A stretch of DNA of 64,000 nucleotides, taken from assembly GCA_949775045.1 (NCBI GenBank), contig OX459098.1:17691281-17755280 (forward strand). Reading direction: 5' to 3'. Of the stretch, positions 10,850-22,766 are shown one piece after another. How positions within the stretch are numbered: position 1 is the first letter of the stretch; each line of letters opens with the position of its first letter. This DNA comes from Metridium senile (taxonomy: Eukaryota > Cnidaria > Anthozoa > Actiniaria > Metridiidae). The translations under genes and the position numbers were made by a program. The notes beneath the pieces were generated by a model, which worked only from the letters and a program-made list of their open reading frames with translations, was not told the origin of the DNA and did not search any database.

Positions 10850-10974
10850 GGTTATAAATCTATGTCCAAGTAGAATACAATACATGTATTGTACTGTAGT
10901 GTATTGTTCTATATTGTGTGTATTGTATTGTCTTCTATTGTCGTTCAATTGTTACTTGAACATGGATTTACAAC
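10850..10974. mobile_element. 125-bp MITE with 9-bp duplication CATTGCAGC
   Basis: CATTGCAGC precedes it (10841-10849) and follows it (10975-10983). Its ends are imperfect inverted repeats, GTTATAAATCTATG against GTTGTAAATCCATG. The interior is rich in TATTGT. The paralogous sites at 30885 and 46310 have one CATTGCAGC. A 9-bp duplication is typical of Mutator-like elements. Confidence 0.65.
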
Positions 10975-11746
10975 CATTGCAGCACAGGCTCCCCACCATC
11001 CCAATTCGTTCTGGGCTTCCTGTGGTGGAACGGCTAAAGGCCGTTGGTAAATTCCTTCAAAGTTGGTCATATTTAACTTCGATATTCATGTTCTTTTTTT
11101 TTCTTTTAGATTTTACTTTACTGTTCCAAAATAAAGTTTAATGTTTCTTGTTTACGAATTTGTGGTTTATTTTGCCCTGCGATGCATTTTAAAGCGATTT
11201 AAAGCGAGTTATTCGGCAGCGAACACACGCTCCCCAGTGAAGGAAAAAAACACAAGGCAGGCAACTCTGGCGGCTACGGCCACCAATCACGTTCATATTA
11301 TCTTCAAAATCTACCCGAAAAATTAATCCTATTCTCCCCAAACTCTGGCACACACATTAACGATAATCACACAGACCTCAGCCAGAGTTTGAAATACAAA
11401 GCTCAAATAAAAAGCATCGAAAACCAGCTTCTAACATCGAAATTATGCTTTCGTACTGGGATCTGTCAACTCTTGTGTCCCTTTGGAATCCCAAGAATGC
11501 AAAACGCTACCCAACCTACCCTGGGTTCCAGAGGCTCTCTCCGCCTTTCGCCTCCCCGCCGGGGGTCTCGCCCCAATCCCCTCTAGAGCCTCTGGAACCC
11601 AGGGTATTCCGGGGAGGAAGTGACAAATTTATCTGGCGGGGGTAGGGTTGGGTAGCGTATTCATTGACGTATAATAATATATAATATGAACGTGATTGGT
11701 GGCCGTAGCCGCCAGAGTTGCCTGCCTTGTGTTTTTTTCCTTCACT

Positions 11747-12800
11747 ATTAATCACTATTAATCAATTTATTTCACATAATATATATACAAGTATTTTTAC
11801 AATTTCGTCACAATTTTATATTTAGTTAATCTTAGAGTGTATACATATATGTGTGGAGAGCTTAGGAAACCCTTACGGGCTTATATGAAAAGCTCACCAA
11901 GAGATAATAATAACTTATTTACATTTCTTTTTTTGGTATCGGTTTACAGTTTTGTATACTGATTATAGATTATAGTATAATGAAAAATTTTGATTTAAAT
12001 GTTTTTGTTTTTTTACAATATATTTTGAATATAATTCAATATAATTCAAGATACTTATGAAGTAAGAAACTCTTTTATTCTATTCTTGAATATTGAAATT
12101 GATTTTGAGGACTTAATTTTTTCAGGAAGAGAATTCCATAGATTAATTATTATATTTCTAATCGAGAATTTGCCATAGTTTGTTCTAATAGATCTTTTAT
12201 GAAGATTTTTTTGATTTCTTGTGAAGTGATTATGAATTTTATTATTTTCTAAGTTGAAGTTATAAAAGGAAGAAGGAAGAAGTGCATTACTTAGTTTATA
12301 GTTAAATAAAGCTACAAGCAGATCATTAATTTGGAAGATATTTAGTATATTTAGTTTTTTGAAGAGTGGCAGAGATGGAGAAATATAAGAGGAGAATGTT
12401 ATTAGTCGTAGGACCTTTTTCTGTAGTTTAAGTAGTCTGTCAAGTCTAGTGGGGTAGTTGTTAGCCCATACTATATTCCCGTAGGTCAAGTAGGTGTATA
12501 TAAGTGTATAACAAATCAGTTTCAATATTTTTTCGTTAATATAATATCTTATTTTACAAATAATTCCTATGGTTTTGCACATCTTTTTTGATATGAGATC
12601 AATATGGTGTTTCCATGTGAGATTTTCGTCAATAATTATACCTAAAAATTTGGTTTGTTGAACCTGTGCAATCTTTTCATTATTGATAAGTAGGGATGGT
12701 ATCGATTGCATTTTTTTCTTTTTTGGTTTAAAAATGATAAAGTTTGATTTTTTAAGGTTAAGCGTTAATTGATTAATTGATTAATTGATTAATTGATTAA
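11747..12800 (-). mobile_element. 5'-truncated non-LTR retrotransposon (CR1/jockey-like)
   Basis: The insertion lies inside the right arm of the fold-back element, flanked by TCACT at 11742-11746 and 12801-12805. On the minus strand it encodes the end of a reverse transcriptase and then about 300 bp of AT-rich 3' UTR. It ends in two units of TGATTAATAG instead of poly(A), which resembles the microsatellite-like tails of CR1/L2 elements. Its 5' truncation point carries an eight-base TTAATCAA tandem. Confidence 0.8.
12055..12765 (-). pseudogene. LINE reverse transcriptase, C-terminal fragment
   Basis: The reading frame is open from the truncation point near 12765 and ends with TAA at 12055; the ATG at 12711 is internal. 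It contains LNLKKSNFIIFKPKK followed by TKFLGIIIDENLTWKHHID, the thumb-region signature of non-LTR reverse transcriptases of the jockey/CR1/RTE superfamily. A helical tail ends in LWNSLPEKIKSSKSISIFK. The YxDD polymerase core and any endonuclease are missing, so it is a dead 5'-truncated copy. Confidence 0.85.
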
Positions 12801-13163
12801 TCACTGGGGAGCGTGTGTTCGCTGCCGAATAACTCGCTTTAAATCGCTTTAAAATGCATCGCAGGGCAAAATAAACCACAAATTCGTAAACAAGAAACAT
12901 TAAACTTTATTTTGGAACAGTAAAGTAAAATCTAAAAAAGAACATGAATATCGAAGTTAAATATGACCAACTTTGAAGGAATTTACCAACGGCCTTTAGC
13001 CGTTCCACCACAGGAAGCCCAGAACGAATTGGGATGGTGGGGAGCCTGTGATTGCAGCCTCATTACTTCATGTTCATATTTCGCTAAATAAACCATGCAA
13101 GATGTTTTAAATATTTTACTGGAAAACGTTTACTATGAGTAACATAAATTGAAACTAGCAATA

Positions 13164-13306
13164 ACACTAGAGTGCATTCAGTAAAAGCGTGAAACACTAA
13201 TTACCAAATTGTGCAAAATAGTGCTAGTTGAACAATAGAATTAGCATAAAATAGTACAAAATAGTATTACTAGTGTTTCACGCTTTTACTGAATGCATTC
13301 TAGTGT
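13164..13306. repeat. Hairpin repeat, unit 1 version
   Basis: A 143-bp sequence with near-perfect inverted arms of about 36 bp (ACACTAGAGTGCATTCAGTA ... and its complement ending CTAGTGT). It stands at the same place as 31196-31348 and 46619-46771, but with different arm bases that still pair. Confidence 0.8.
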
Positions 13307-14609
13307 ATGTTGTGTTTATGTCTAATATAAACGATAGGCAATACAATGAAATTGTAAAACTGTAAAAAAAAACCGTACCTTTTCGAGCTTCAACCCTTCG
13401 TCGGAGAAGAAGACTTTGATAAAGGGCTAAACGTCAGTAAAAGTAGGTATTTTTTTCCGGTCCGGTATCCTAGTAATTCGCGCGCTGTGATTGGCTAGCG
13501 CGCGGTCCAGTTTTTCACGATCTGCATGCCCGGTCCACAGTATCCTGTTGGTAGCATTTCTTCCCAGCGATATTCATTTTTGAAAAATCTTCTTTAATAG
13601 GTAATTGTTAATTATTGTAATTTATCGAACAACATAGTAGGAGATCTAGAATTCTGAATTGACCAAAACACTGACAGAATGTGATAACCGACTGAGAGAA
13701 AATTAAAAGCTACATGGCGAGCATTGGTTGTTTTTGCAAACATAAGCAAAAGTTGAGAAAATCAAATCAATACTGCAAAAACTCACGAGAGAATACACGA
13801 GAATACACAAAAGGTTGTGAGAATACACCAAGTTTTTTTAAATTTTCTAAAGAATATAAAGCTCGTTCACATACCTCAATAATAGTTGAAAAATATACTT
13901 GTAGTTTTTGTTTTCTTTGTTGATGAGATATGTCTTTGCTTTTCAGCCACTTTTAAAATGCTATAAAGTCTAGTTTAATTTTGAATCCTGTGAATTGCTA
14001 TTATAATAAAACATAATTTCAAGATCTTCACTAGAGTGCAATCAGTCATATCCGTGAAAAACTTAAAAGTACAAAATATACAATAATAAACACAACAATT
14101 TAAATTGCATAATGTTTGATGGATACTCTGTTTACACTCTACCTCTATTATAAACATTTAAAACATACAATTTACAATGTACTTATTTCATGTTATTTAC
14201 TAGGAGGATTGATAAGGTCATTTTGCAAATGTACCTACTGTCAAAGTCCATTATTTTTCTTGTTTTTCGATTGGACGAGGGCTTCCCATGATCATGAACA
14301 AGTTTCAATGTTTTCCTTAAAACGTACAATATACTTATTTCATGTTATTTACTGAGACAGAGGATTGATGAGACAAGTTCAATGTTTTCCTTGTAGCAGC
14401 TCACAGTGGTGTACCGTAATAACAACACTTTTGGCTGATATAAAATATGGCAAAATTGAAAACGATCACTTATAAACAATTACAGCTATTTCAACAAAAC
14501 ATGAATACTTGATACTACATTCCAAGGCGAAAGGGAAAAATAAATACACCGCAATGCAATTTACTCTCTTTGTGTAGCTATAGTATATTGTTTTCAATGC
14601 AATAAAAAT
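13307..14609. other. Intergenic, downstream of gene B
   Basis: No gene is supported. It holds a repeated motif (CGAGCTTCAACCCTTCGTC, then AAGGGCTAAACGTCAG) at 13385-13441 that recurs at about 31424 and 47105. The segment from about 14260 matches 47300 onward near gene E. Confidence 0.45.
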
Positions 14610-14829
14610 TACAGTGCGAATCAAAATACCGTGGGCACCTAGAAATATTTTAGAAATCGTTGTTTGTTAGTTGAACAACTCAGAAACAACTATATCACCG
14701 CAAAAACGTTTGATTGATGTGTAGTGTGATAAACTTTTTGTAGTTAGAGTTGTTTGTGAGTTGTTCAACGAACAATAAACGATTTCTTAAATAGTTCTAG
14801 GTGCACACAGTTTAGTGATTCGCACTGTA
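14610..14829. mobile_element. TA-flanked MITE, TACAGTGCGAATC family (copy 1)
   Basis: Inverted ends TACAGTGCGAATC of about 80 bp and no coding capacity. TA at both ends suggests a Tc1/mariner relative. It occupies the same site as the copy at 47575-47792, so this insertion predates that duplication. Confidence 0.8.
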
Positions 14830-15139
14830 ATATTATCACTTATTATTACCTATTTTACACAAAATATTGTATTTTCCAAACTTTGTCTTCAGGATCTTCC
14901 AGCATATTTTATTATATATTTACATTTGATACAAATATAACATTTCATATTCGATAAAATATTTGAAGCTCGGTATACAGCATGCAACAAGCTACATTAT
15001 ACAGCAAAACCTTCCCAAACCCTTTTTTGATATATAAATTCAACCTAAGTTACACTATTAAACAAAATGTTTCAACAAATATTTTGTGCTATTAAAAACA
15101 AAGTCACTTTTCATCCTGTCTATTATTATTATCATTTTG

Positions 15140-18100
15140 TTATTCATCTCGAGTTAGAGTACATTCAGTTGATTGTAAGAATTCAACATGCTGACAACAA
15201 TAATAATCTCTGTTGTATTCCGTGTTTCCATCGATTTCAGCTCGTAAGACATCCAGGATAACTTCACTATAGAAATCCTCTCTGTTTTCTTCTATAATTG
15301 CACAATCTTTGCATCCAGACGAAAGCTTCTTTAAATCGATAAAATTTGAAATTATCTCTGTTTCTGGGATGGCAGTGTCAAGAGAAAGTTCTGCTGCCTT
15401 TCTAATGGCAAATGTTAATCGCTTGATCAGTTGTTCTCGAATCTCAGGGCTTGGATGGTTTTCCAAAAGACGACTATGTTCTTTAACTGACTGAGGGACA
15501 TTTTCCATAACCTTTCGTATCAGTTGATCTCTTTTGGGAGACTGAAATAAATATTTATGAACATTAATATTTATGGATGGAGTCCATTCTCATCGCTAAG
15601 AATAAAAAAACTGTTTTAACTAATAGAGACAACGGAAGGACTTTACCTGATATTCCGTTATTACATTTATTTAGGGGTTTTTTCATTTAATCTAGCGAAC
15701 TTTTTAAGATTTCTTTTCAGTTGTAATCATATTTTATTTATTTATTTATTTATTTATTTTAATTCATTGTTGTTATTTTGTCCTTCCCCGCGCTCTATTC
15801 AGTTCACTACCCCGCGCTGTTGTATTTCTCTATGATTGTTTCTGTATGCACGTGCTTCTTGTTAACTACGTACGTTAATTCAAACATATTATCTTCTTAC
15901 CCTAAGTGTCGTAAATTTGAAATCTTGGACTTTGTCTGGTGTCAGTATAATTAGTTCGTCCATCGCATTGTCTGGTATTCCACAGTTTAAGTTAGCTACC
16001 GCAACGTTTGGTTCATAGTCAAAACTGTCTTCTGTAGATGGTATAAGAGTGTTGCAGCAAGCGAAGGTAATACCTTCTGGGCTGGACGCTTCTGAAAAAA
16101 AACCCAGTTGTTGACTACGACAAGATTTATAATTTTTTAGATCTTATTTACTGTCAAAGCCATAACTAAATAAAAAACATCAAAACACTTTGTGCCTTGA
16201 CTTACCTGGTTTTACAAAATTCTTGATCCATTCAAATCCAGGACTAACGTTAGTTATAAATATCTTGGGCACCAATCGTTTTAATAATAACATCTTGAAG
16301 AATGCTGCCCAAAGTTGATCTGTGTCATAACAGTGGCTTCTGCTGTAAACACTATACACTAGCATTCCTACGGGATAGAGCTTCACCTCAACGTCCTCCA
16401 GTTCAGTGAAGGTGTTCACTTTCTCTTCCTTGTACAAAGTGAGAATCCTGTTGTCGACAGCAATCCCGCAGATGACTGGCTTTTCAGAGTGGAACCCATT
16501 TGGAGCATAACAACCTTTTAAAAAATGAACGAGAAAGAATGTCGAAGCCATTTCACTACCTGGTACCCCAAAGAATATCGAAATAAAAAGAAAGCTCAGT
16601 ACCGTTGATAGGGACTATAGGTATTGAAAAAGTTGATGATCATTTAAAAGATATTGAAGACATTGGTATAAGCGGTGGCTTACATCGGTAAGTATTCTTG
16701 ATTTGCAACCATTCCCAGGAAAGTGAATTGAACAAAAGAAACCGCAGCCATGCTGGTGGTCTTGACAAAACAAAACCATCACCATGACTGGTGCAGACCG
16801 TACTTTTGTTCAATTCGCTCTCGTTGGAATGGTTGCAAACCATTTATTCATACGATACAACTCTTACAGATGTCAAGACTTGGCCATATTGATTTGTTTA
16901 TGCATATCTTACCTGGGATGTTCTCTGTACATGTTTTAACGGAGTCTAGTAGCTGGTTGTCCCAAACGATGACCATCTTAGTTAACTTGGCATCCAAAGT
17001 TCCCTTAAAAAGCAATCGTATAACTTATATGCTAAAAAAGCAAATGTTTACAACACACTATATCTGGCGGTTCGTCCGCACTACCATACAATATTCATCC
17101 CATGCGTAATTTGTTCAAATATTAAAACTAAAGGACTGTAAAACTTTTGTGGGAGGAAGAGAAGTAACAAACTCAATTTCCACAAGGGTAATATTTGAGC
17201 TAGTTGAGATTAAAGCATATGGATTGCAGTGCAATTGTCAATATATAATTTAAGTTCTTAAATGAAAAAGGGAGAAATATTTCCGAGATAATTTCAAGTT
17301 ACTTACCTGATTTGCATCTTCTTTGATACTTCTCCGCACATGCTTTTCCTTCTGAATCAACTGTCGACGTCTAACACTACTCCAGTGATTCGAAGGAGCA
17401 TTTTGCGTCGTGTTTTTTATCGCTTGTAGCTGTGATTCCATTGTTTCCAACGAATCCGAGTGATTCATCAATTCAGTTGTTTTAATCTTCTGTCCGTTCA
17501 ATTCAACTTCTGCTATCTCTAAATCCATCAGAATGCATCGCCATTCTCTCATCATTTGTTTCAATAGACGTTGGGTTCGAACTTTCTGAATGGACTTGAC
17601 AGCTGGAACGTAGGATGAAAGTTGAATGGAAGTGCTGTACCAAAGGTCTTCCCCCCGAGCACCTTTGTTATACCCTGACGCCTGCAGAAAATGTATAGCA
17701 TCTTGATTCCGTTCTAACTCAAGGGCATGCTTGTGGATAGCATTCAACAGCTCTTGTAAGTCTTTGGAATGACCATGTTTTTGTAGTGTTTGATGTACAA
17801 TTGTTTTGACATGACCAAACAGGACTGGTCTAACGCTGATACTTCTTGAGAGTCGTCTAAACACTGTGACAAAACTTGTACACAGTTTGCTGTGAGTTGT
17901 TAGATGTTCACTTGTGACAGCTTCCCCGGAGAACAAAATACAAAAGAGCTCCTTTAAGACGTTATATCGGATTTTGAACAAGTGACCTGATGAACGTCGA
18001 TTTTCTAGAAAGTATCTACAGAGATCGTGTGTTCCATCTTGGATTCTTACCATAATTTGTGAATTCTCTTTCAGCAGTAATGCTATGGAAGCAAATTCGT

Positions 18101-21100
18101 CCAAAATCTTAGCAAATTGTAAGCACCGCTTGAAGGAAGCAATGCTATCTATCATCATTGCTGGATCGCTGTGGTCATCTGTCCATGTCTTTGGGGCATT
18201 TTTTTTAAAAAGGCATTCCTCAATTTCTACAGGTTCTTTTGTTATAAGACGGATTGTGTCTGGAGTCAGGTTTGTAATGGCGTCTACGTCTCTTGAGCTG
18301 AGATTTCCATAAAGAATCAGGCTTGTGCACCATGACTCGATAATTGGTCGGGACATCTCCTTTTTCATGTTATCAAACCAGAAACGAATTTGTACAAAGC
18401 TTATAAAATCATGTGACTCCTGTCTTCCTATGATTCTCTTGAGGCAATCGAGAAGCTTGTCAGATGAATTTTGAAATGCCCCAGCAATCAATGGTAGCAT
18501 GTCGATGTATTGCCAGTTTAGTATGGTCATATTGTCTTCCAAATTGATTTGCGACAGGAAAGCCATTCGTTCGGTTAAATCAGTCCAGCCAGCAACAGCA
18601 TGTATACAATACACTGTATTGTTATGAATGTTATTGCTTAATTTGAGGAATAGTTCGAAGATATGTTCTTTATTTTCGGTACTTTTGATAATTTCTGACA
18701 TTACTTCGATTTGCCTCTTGAAGTTGCCATAACAGTCATACGTTTGATGGCTACACATAGCGTCCAGAGTTTCCAGAATTTTGTAGCACATTTCAAGAGC
18801 TTCCTGGCAACTTTTCGTGCCTTCATTCCAACCACAGGCCGCAAGAATGACTTCCTTGCAAAGCACTGCGTGTTCACTACTGATTGTGAGCCAATGTCGA
18901 GCTTCGTCAAGAAAATCGGATGCTTTTAAAATGGCTCGGAATATAGCAATGTAGTTTCTGGTATCTTCCAGGTTCTCATCATGTTTATTATAATGAGCAG
19001 ATTCGTTACATTTGCAACTTTTATGTTTTCGGGTCTTCTTATAATTAAGCAAATTTTGGCATGTTTCTAATGTGACTTGTCTCAAATCATGCTCATCAAC
19101 ATGCAGCCTCTTTAACTCATCCAGAACAAAAAGTGCCAATTCACCAGGTGTATATAGGTCAGTTTCATTTGAAACCTCACTGTGGCCATTCAGATCTTTC
19201 TTCAGAAAATGGTTATAATATGATTCACTTGCATGAGCTGTCACAAGAAGAGCAGTGCAAAAATCCCTGGTGTTGAGATTTGGGTCAACCAAAAACAATT
19301 CAAAGTCGTGTTCAACAATGACATCACTTGGCTCGTAAAATTCTGTTTCTTCTATGTGATTTACCACGTCAAGCAACCTTTTGATTCTTCTCCTCATTTC
19401 CTCAGGACATGACGTTGTCTTGTATGTTAAAACCAACTGCCTGGGTATATTCAATCCAAGAAATCTATTTCCAGTTACTACTTCAAGATCGTCTTTTGAC
19501 CATTTCCAGTCATTCAGTATCAGAATAAGTGACCTGATACGCTCCTCGTTTTCAAGGCCAACGTTGGAACATACCGATACACACGACGCTATCAGTGGTA
19601 TCAAACTGGGATTGGTTATGTTCAGTATTTCTTGAACCTTGCCTAAGCCGTCTTCAAACTCCTGCACAGAAACATCTTTCTTTATTGTAGAATCCATCAA
19701 CTGCAGCACAATACCAGGCAAGTACATTCTATTTGCATCCAGCTTATCAACCATAAGCTTAAACAATCTGCTTGAGTCACGTTGGGTAAATGCTATAGGG
19801 GTCTTTTCAACCAGAAGATATAAAATCGTAGTATTGATTGAGGTCGATGTGGAAATTGGTAATTTTGCCAGTTTTTGTATTTGATTTACTGACATCTCCA
19901 TCACATGGACATAATGTTCTAACAATGCTTTGGCGTCAATTTTCAAAATTGGATTTGGTTCCTCTTGTGGGTTTTGTGGAACAGGATGGACGACAAGCCG
20001 ATTAACGACACAGGAACAAATAGCTGTGTCTTTGATGCTACGTGATGGCATGCTGGGCTTGTTAATTGACACCTTAAACAGGTGGAACATTATGTGTACC
20101 ATTTCTTCTTCGTGTGTTATGTTTCCTCGATGGAGCATTTTGCAAATACCATTAATCAAAATGACAGTACCAGTGAATGTAAGAGGAAGTTCAAGGATTT
20201 GTTCAAGACTACGTCGGAAACTCCGTAAGACCGTCGTATTATTATGATATGACTTATTAATCTGACGAAAAGCTCTAATAAATGCAATGTAAAGTGAAAA
20301 TACACTGATTGTGGTATCTGAGAACTCACTTGAGTTGACGAGCAGGTAATGACGAATGTAAGGTATTGCAAAGTCATTTTCCATCTCGTCGAAGGTACCA
20401 ACAGATATTGATCCAGCTATGGCTGCCACTAACATTTGGCACATTTCAACATTACAAGTATCAGACATTACTTGTAAATACTTCAAGATCACTCGTGAGA
20501 ACAAATCAAAAGTTTTTCGTGAATGAAGGCATCCATCGATAGCAGAAAACAAAACATTTACAAGACCATCGTTCTTGCAACCTCGATCTCCCCTATACCA
20601 AGCTTCATAACATAGCATCACAAGGTCACAACTTTTCAAATTACTAGAATTTGCAACACGAATGAAAAATTGTTTGATATTAGCTGTGCTCATAGTCAGT
20701 GACACAAACTGCATGCAAAGCCCCAAGATCTTTATCAATCCGTCCTTATCCTCGGCATTCTGTATTATTTTCAAAAGAGATTGAAAAACTTCTGCTTTGT
20801 CACTTTCAACTGGGCAAGAAACACAAATAAACTGCAACATTTGATTCAAGTTGAGATTGAACAAGTTTCTTGTTGATTGACCAAGCAGCAAAATTCCTTG
20901 ACCTGAAATATCGCAGTGGGGACGAACAGCTATTAGGAAATCAGTCAAGTATTTCTTTGTGCTGGCTGTATCCATATAAGGTGCAATACTACGGAGAATA
21001 TCAAGATGCAACTGATACTCTCTAAGATCCTGATTCAGTTCTTGGAAAAGGTCTATCATTATATTTAACATTGATGTCTTCACTTTATGAGCTGGATTCA

Positions 21101-22766
21101 CGGATCTCAAGTATCTAAGGCAGATCTCTATTAGAATTTGTTTAATCTCACCAAAACCATTGGCCTCCAAATTTGAAAAGAATTCAATAAATCTCAAGCT
21201 TTCTTCGCAATTCCAAGATTTTGGAAATGCATTTTTTAAAGCAAAAACCAACGATAACCAGTCAGTGTTTGAGCACAAGATTTCTGTAGAAAGTTGCGAT
21301 AAAAATAGAACCAGGTTGCTTAGAAAAGTGTCGCAATTAAAGGGCTCCATCGTCGAATCTTGCTGTATTCTTATTGTCTTTTTTCTTCTTATCTGAGGAT
21401 CGAAAATAGAAGCCAGAAGAATTTTTACCAGGACTACATAAGATGCTTCTTTTTCTGGAAACCGTTTTTTCCAAAACCTTAGAATCTTTTCTATGCTCGT
21501 ATAGTTAATATTGCCTTTCAAAAGTTCTTTAGCCGCTATTTGGAATATAAGTGATTGGTGTGGTCTTATAAGGTGTGATTTTCGTTCATTCATTGTTTGG
21601 GATATTTTATAGTAAATATATGTTTGATTAATTAATGTCATGATTGACTTGTAAATTGTCATATCACTTTCCAGGCTAGCAGTAAATGAATCAGCATCGG
21701 TACTCAGTATGTCAAACAGTGCCTCTAGACAAGTTAATGGAATATTCAATTGGACGAGCTTCAGGCACAATTGAGTGTGACATAGGAAAACAGGATGGTG
21801 CTGGAATAATATTTGTAGTTTCTCCTCACTTCCATTAGTGCAAAAGTCCTGAAACCCACCTTCAGACATTGCAGAGTCCCTTAAGATAGTGTGACTAACT
21901 TGACAAATTAACGATTCATCTGGTTTTCTGGAATTTCCATTGAGTACAATGTCGCATTTTGCAGTTTGTATTGCAAACCAATTGGAAATAAAAGGATACT
22001 TCAACAAATCGTTCCAATATTTGAGCACTTTAATTTTTGGCATAAAAGAACTGCTTGCGTTGTTAGGAGGATTAATCTCCTCATCTCGCTTTGCTACCAC
22101 AGCTGTCTGTTGAAGAAGTTCAAGAAAGTGGTCTTCTATGATCCTTGGTTTAAGCGAATCAAATGTCGTTTCAAATAAAGACAGTAAGGACGGTGCTCTA
22201 GGAGTGTTCCAATCAGTATTCAAAAGAACTTCTTTATTTAAAATGATCTGATGTAAGTGTAGCAGTTCATCCAAGCATTCTGACAGCTTGATGTCTGGAT
22301 CAGAGACTGGAGTAGATGCCTCCGAAGAACTACATTTGGTCAGCTCATCAGAAAGCTTTACAGCAAAGTTAACCACGAGAGCAGGACTGGGAATAACGGG
22401 TTGACAACTATCTTCATTTTTGCCTGCTCTTTGATAAAGCAACAGACACAGATCCACAAGTTTAATACTCTCATCTTCAAAGGTCTTGCAATCAGTGTAG
22501 ACCTTACTAAGACCCGTCAGGCCTTTGCGGATACTTTTAGCTACAAAATTCCCATTCAGTTGGGCGAGTGTGTTAATTACATGAAGTTGTCCTTCTTTGG
22601 TGAAGAAATGAAAGCTAAGCAATTCATTGCACGCATCAGTGAAATCTGGTCGACAGGTTGAGGCCTGGACACGACCACTTTTTATAAGTTCTTGTAATGC
22701 ATTTTGGATTGTTTCCGAGGGGGGCTGGTTTGAAGTTTCATTATTTGTGCTATCCAAACCATCCAT
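15140..22766 (-). CDS. Giant-gene paralog B, complete five-exon gene, unknown function
   Basis: Exons: 22766-17307, 17003-16913, 16514-16206, 16091-15901, 15541-15140. The four introns have GT-AG ends (donors CAG|GTAAGT, CAG|GTAAGA, CAG|GTAAGT, AGG|GTAAG) and junction phases 0, 1, 1, 0, giving 2150 residues. It starts MDGLDSTNNETSNQPP; an acceptor TTCTTTTCAG just upstream implies a 5' UTR exon. No signal peptide, transmembrane segment, kinase, NTPase or protease motif is visible. The protein looks like a long helical-repeat scaffold, with a basic helical segment near residues 1730-1820 and a more beta-like C-terminal region (exons 2-5). A Cys/His-rich loop (SCKCNESAH) is near residue 1240. 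Probably cytosolic. I do not recognise the family; HEAT/ARM-type scaffold is only an impression. Confidence 0.85.
15733..15760. repeat. (TTTA)n microsatellite in intron 4 of gene B
   Basis: About seven TTTA units. The same intron of gene E has a much longer TTTA/TTTG tract. Confidence 0.8.
16702..16840. repeat. Hairpin repeat in intron 2 of gene B
   Basis: Arms TTTGCAACCATTCCCAG and its complement at the right (GGAATGGTTGCAAAC), about 45 bp each with mismatches. Present at the same place in gene E (52451-52586) and absent from intron 2 of gene C. Confidence 0.75.

Larger units (their letters stand above)
10983..13050. mobile_element. Fold-back DNA element with CACAGGCTCCCC ends, later split by a LINE
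   Basis: The left arm (10983-11300) recurs inverted as 11681-11746 plus 12806-13050, starting CACAGGCTCCCCACCATCCC. ATTGCAG flanks both ends (10976-10982 and 13051-13057), a 7-bp duplication of a site that is single in the paralogous blocks. A further nested inverted repeat (ACCCTGGGTTCCAGAGGC) lies near 11518 and 11586. The right arm is interrupted by the LINE at 11747-12800. Without it the element would be about 1.0 kb. No transposase is visible. Confidence 0.8.

Noticed and set aside
10788..11141. 117-codon plus-strand frame
   Set aside because: It runs through three separate mobile-element boundaries and is rich in TATTGT repeat translation.
17250..22766. Many plus-strand frames of 60-130 codons opposite genes B, C and E
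   Set aside because: They are antisense shadows of the long coding exon, recurring only because the paralogs are alike.
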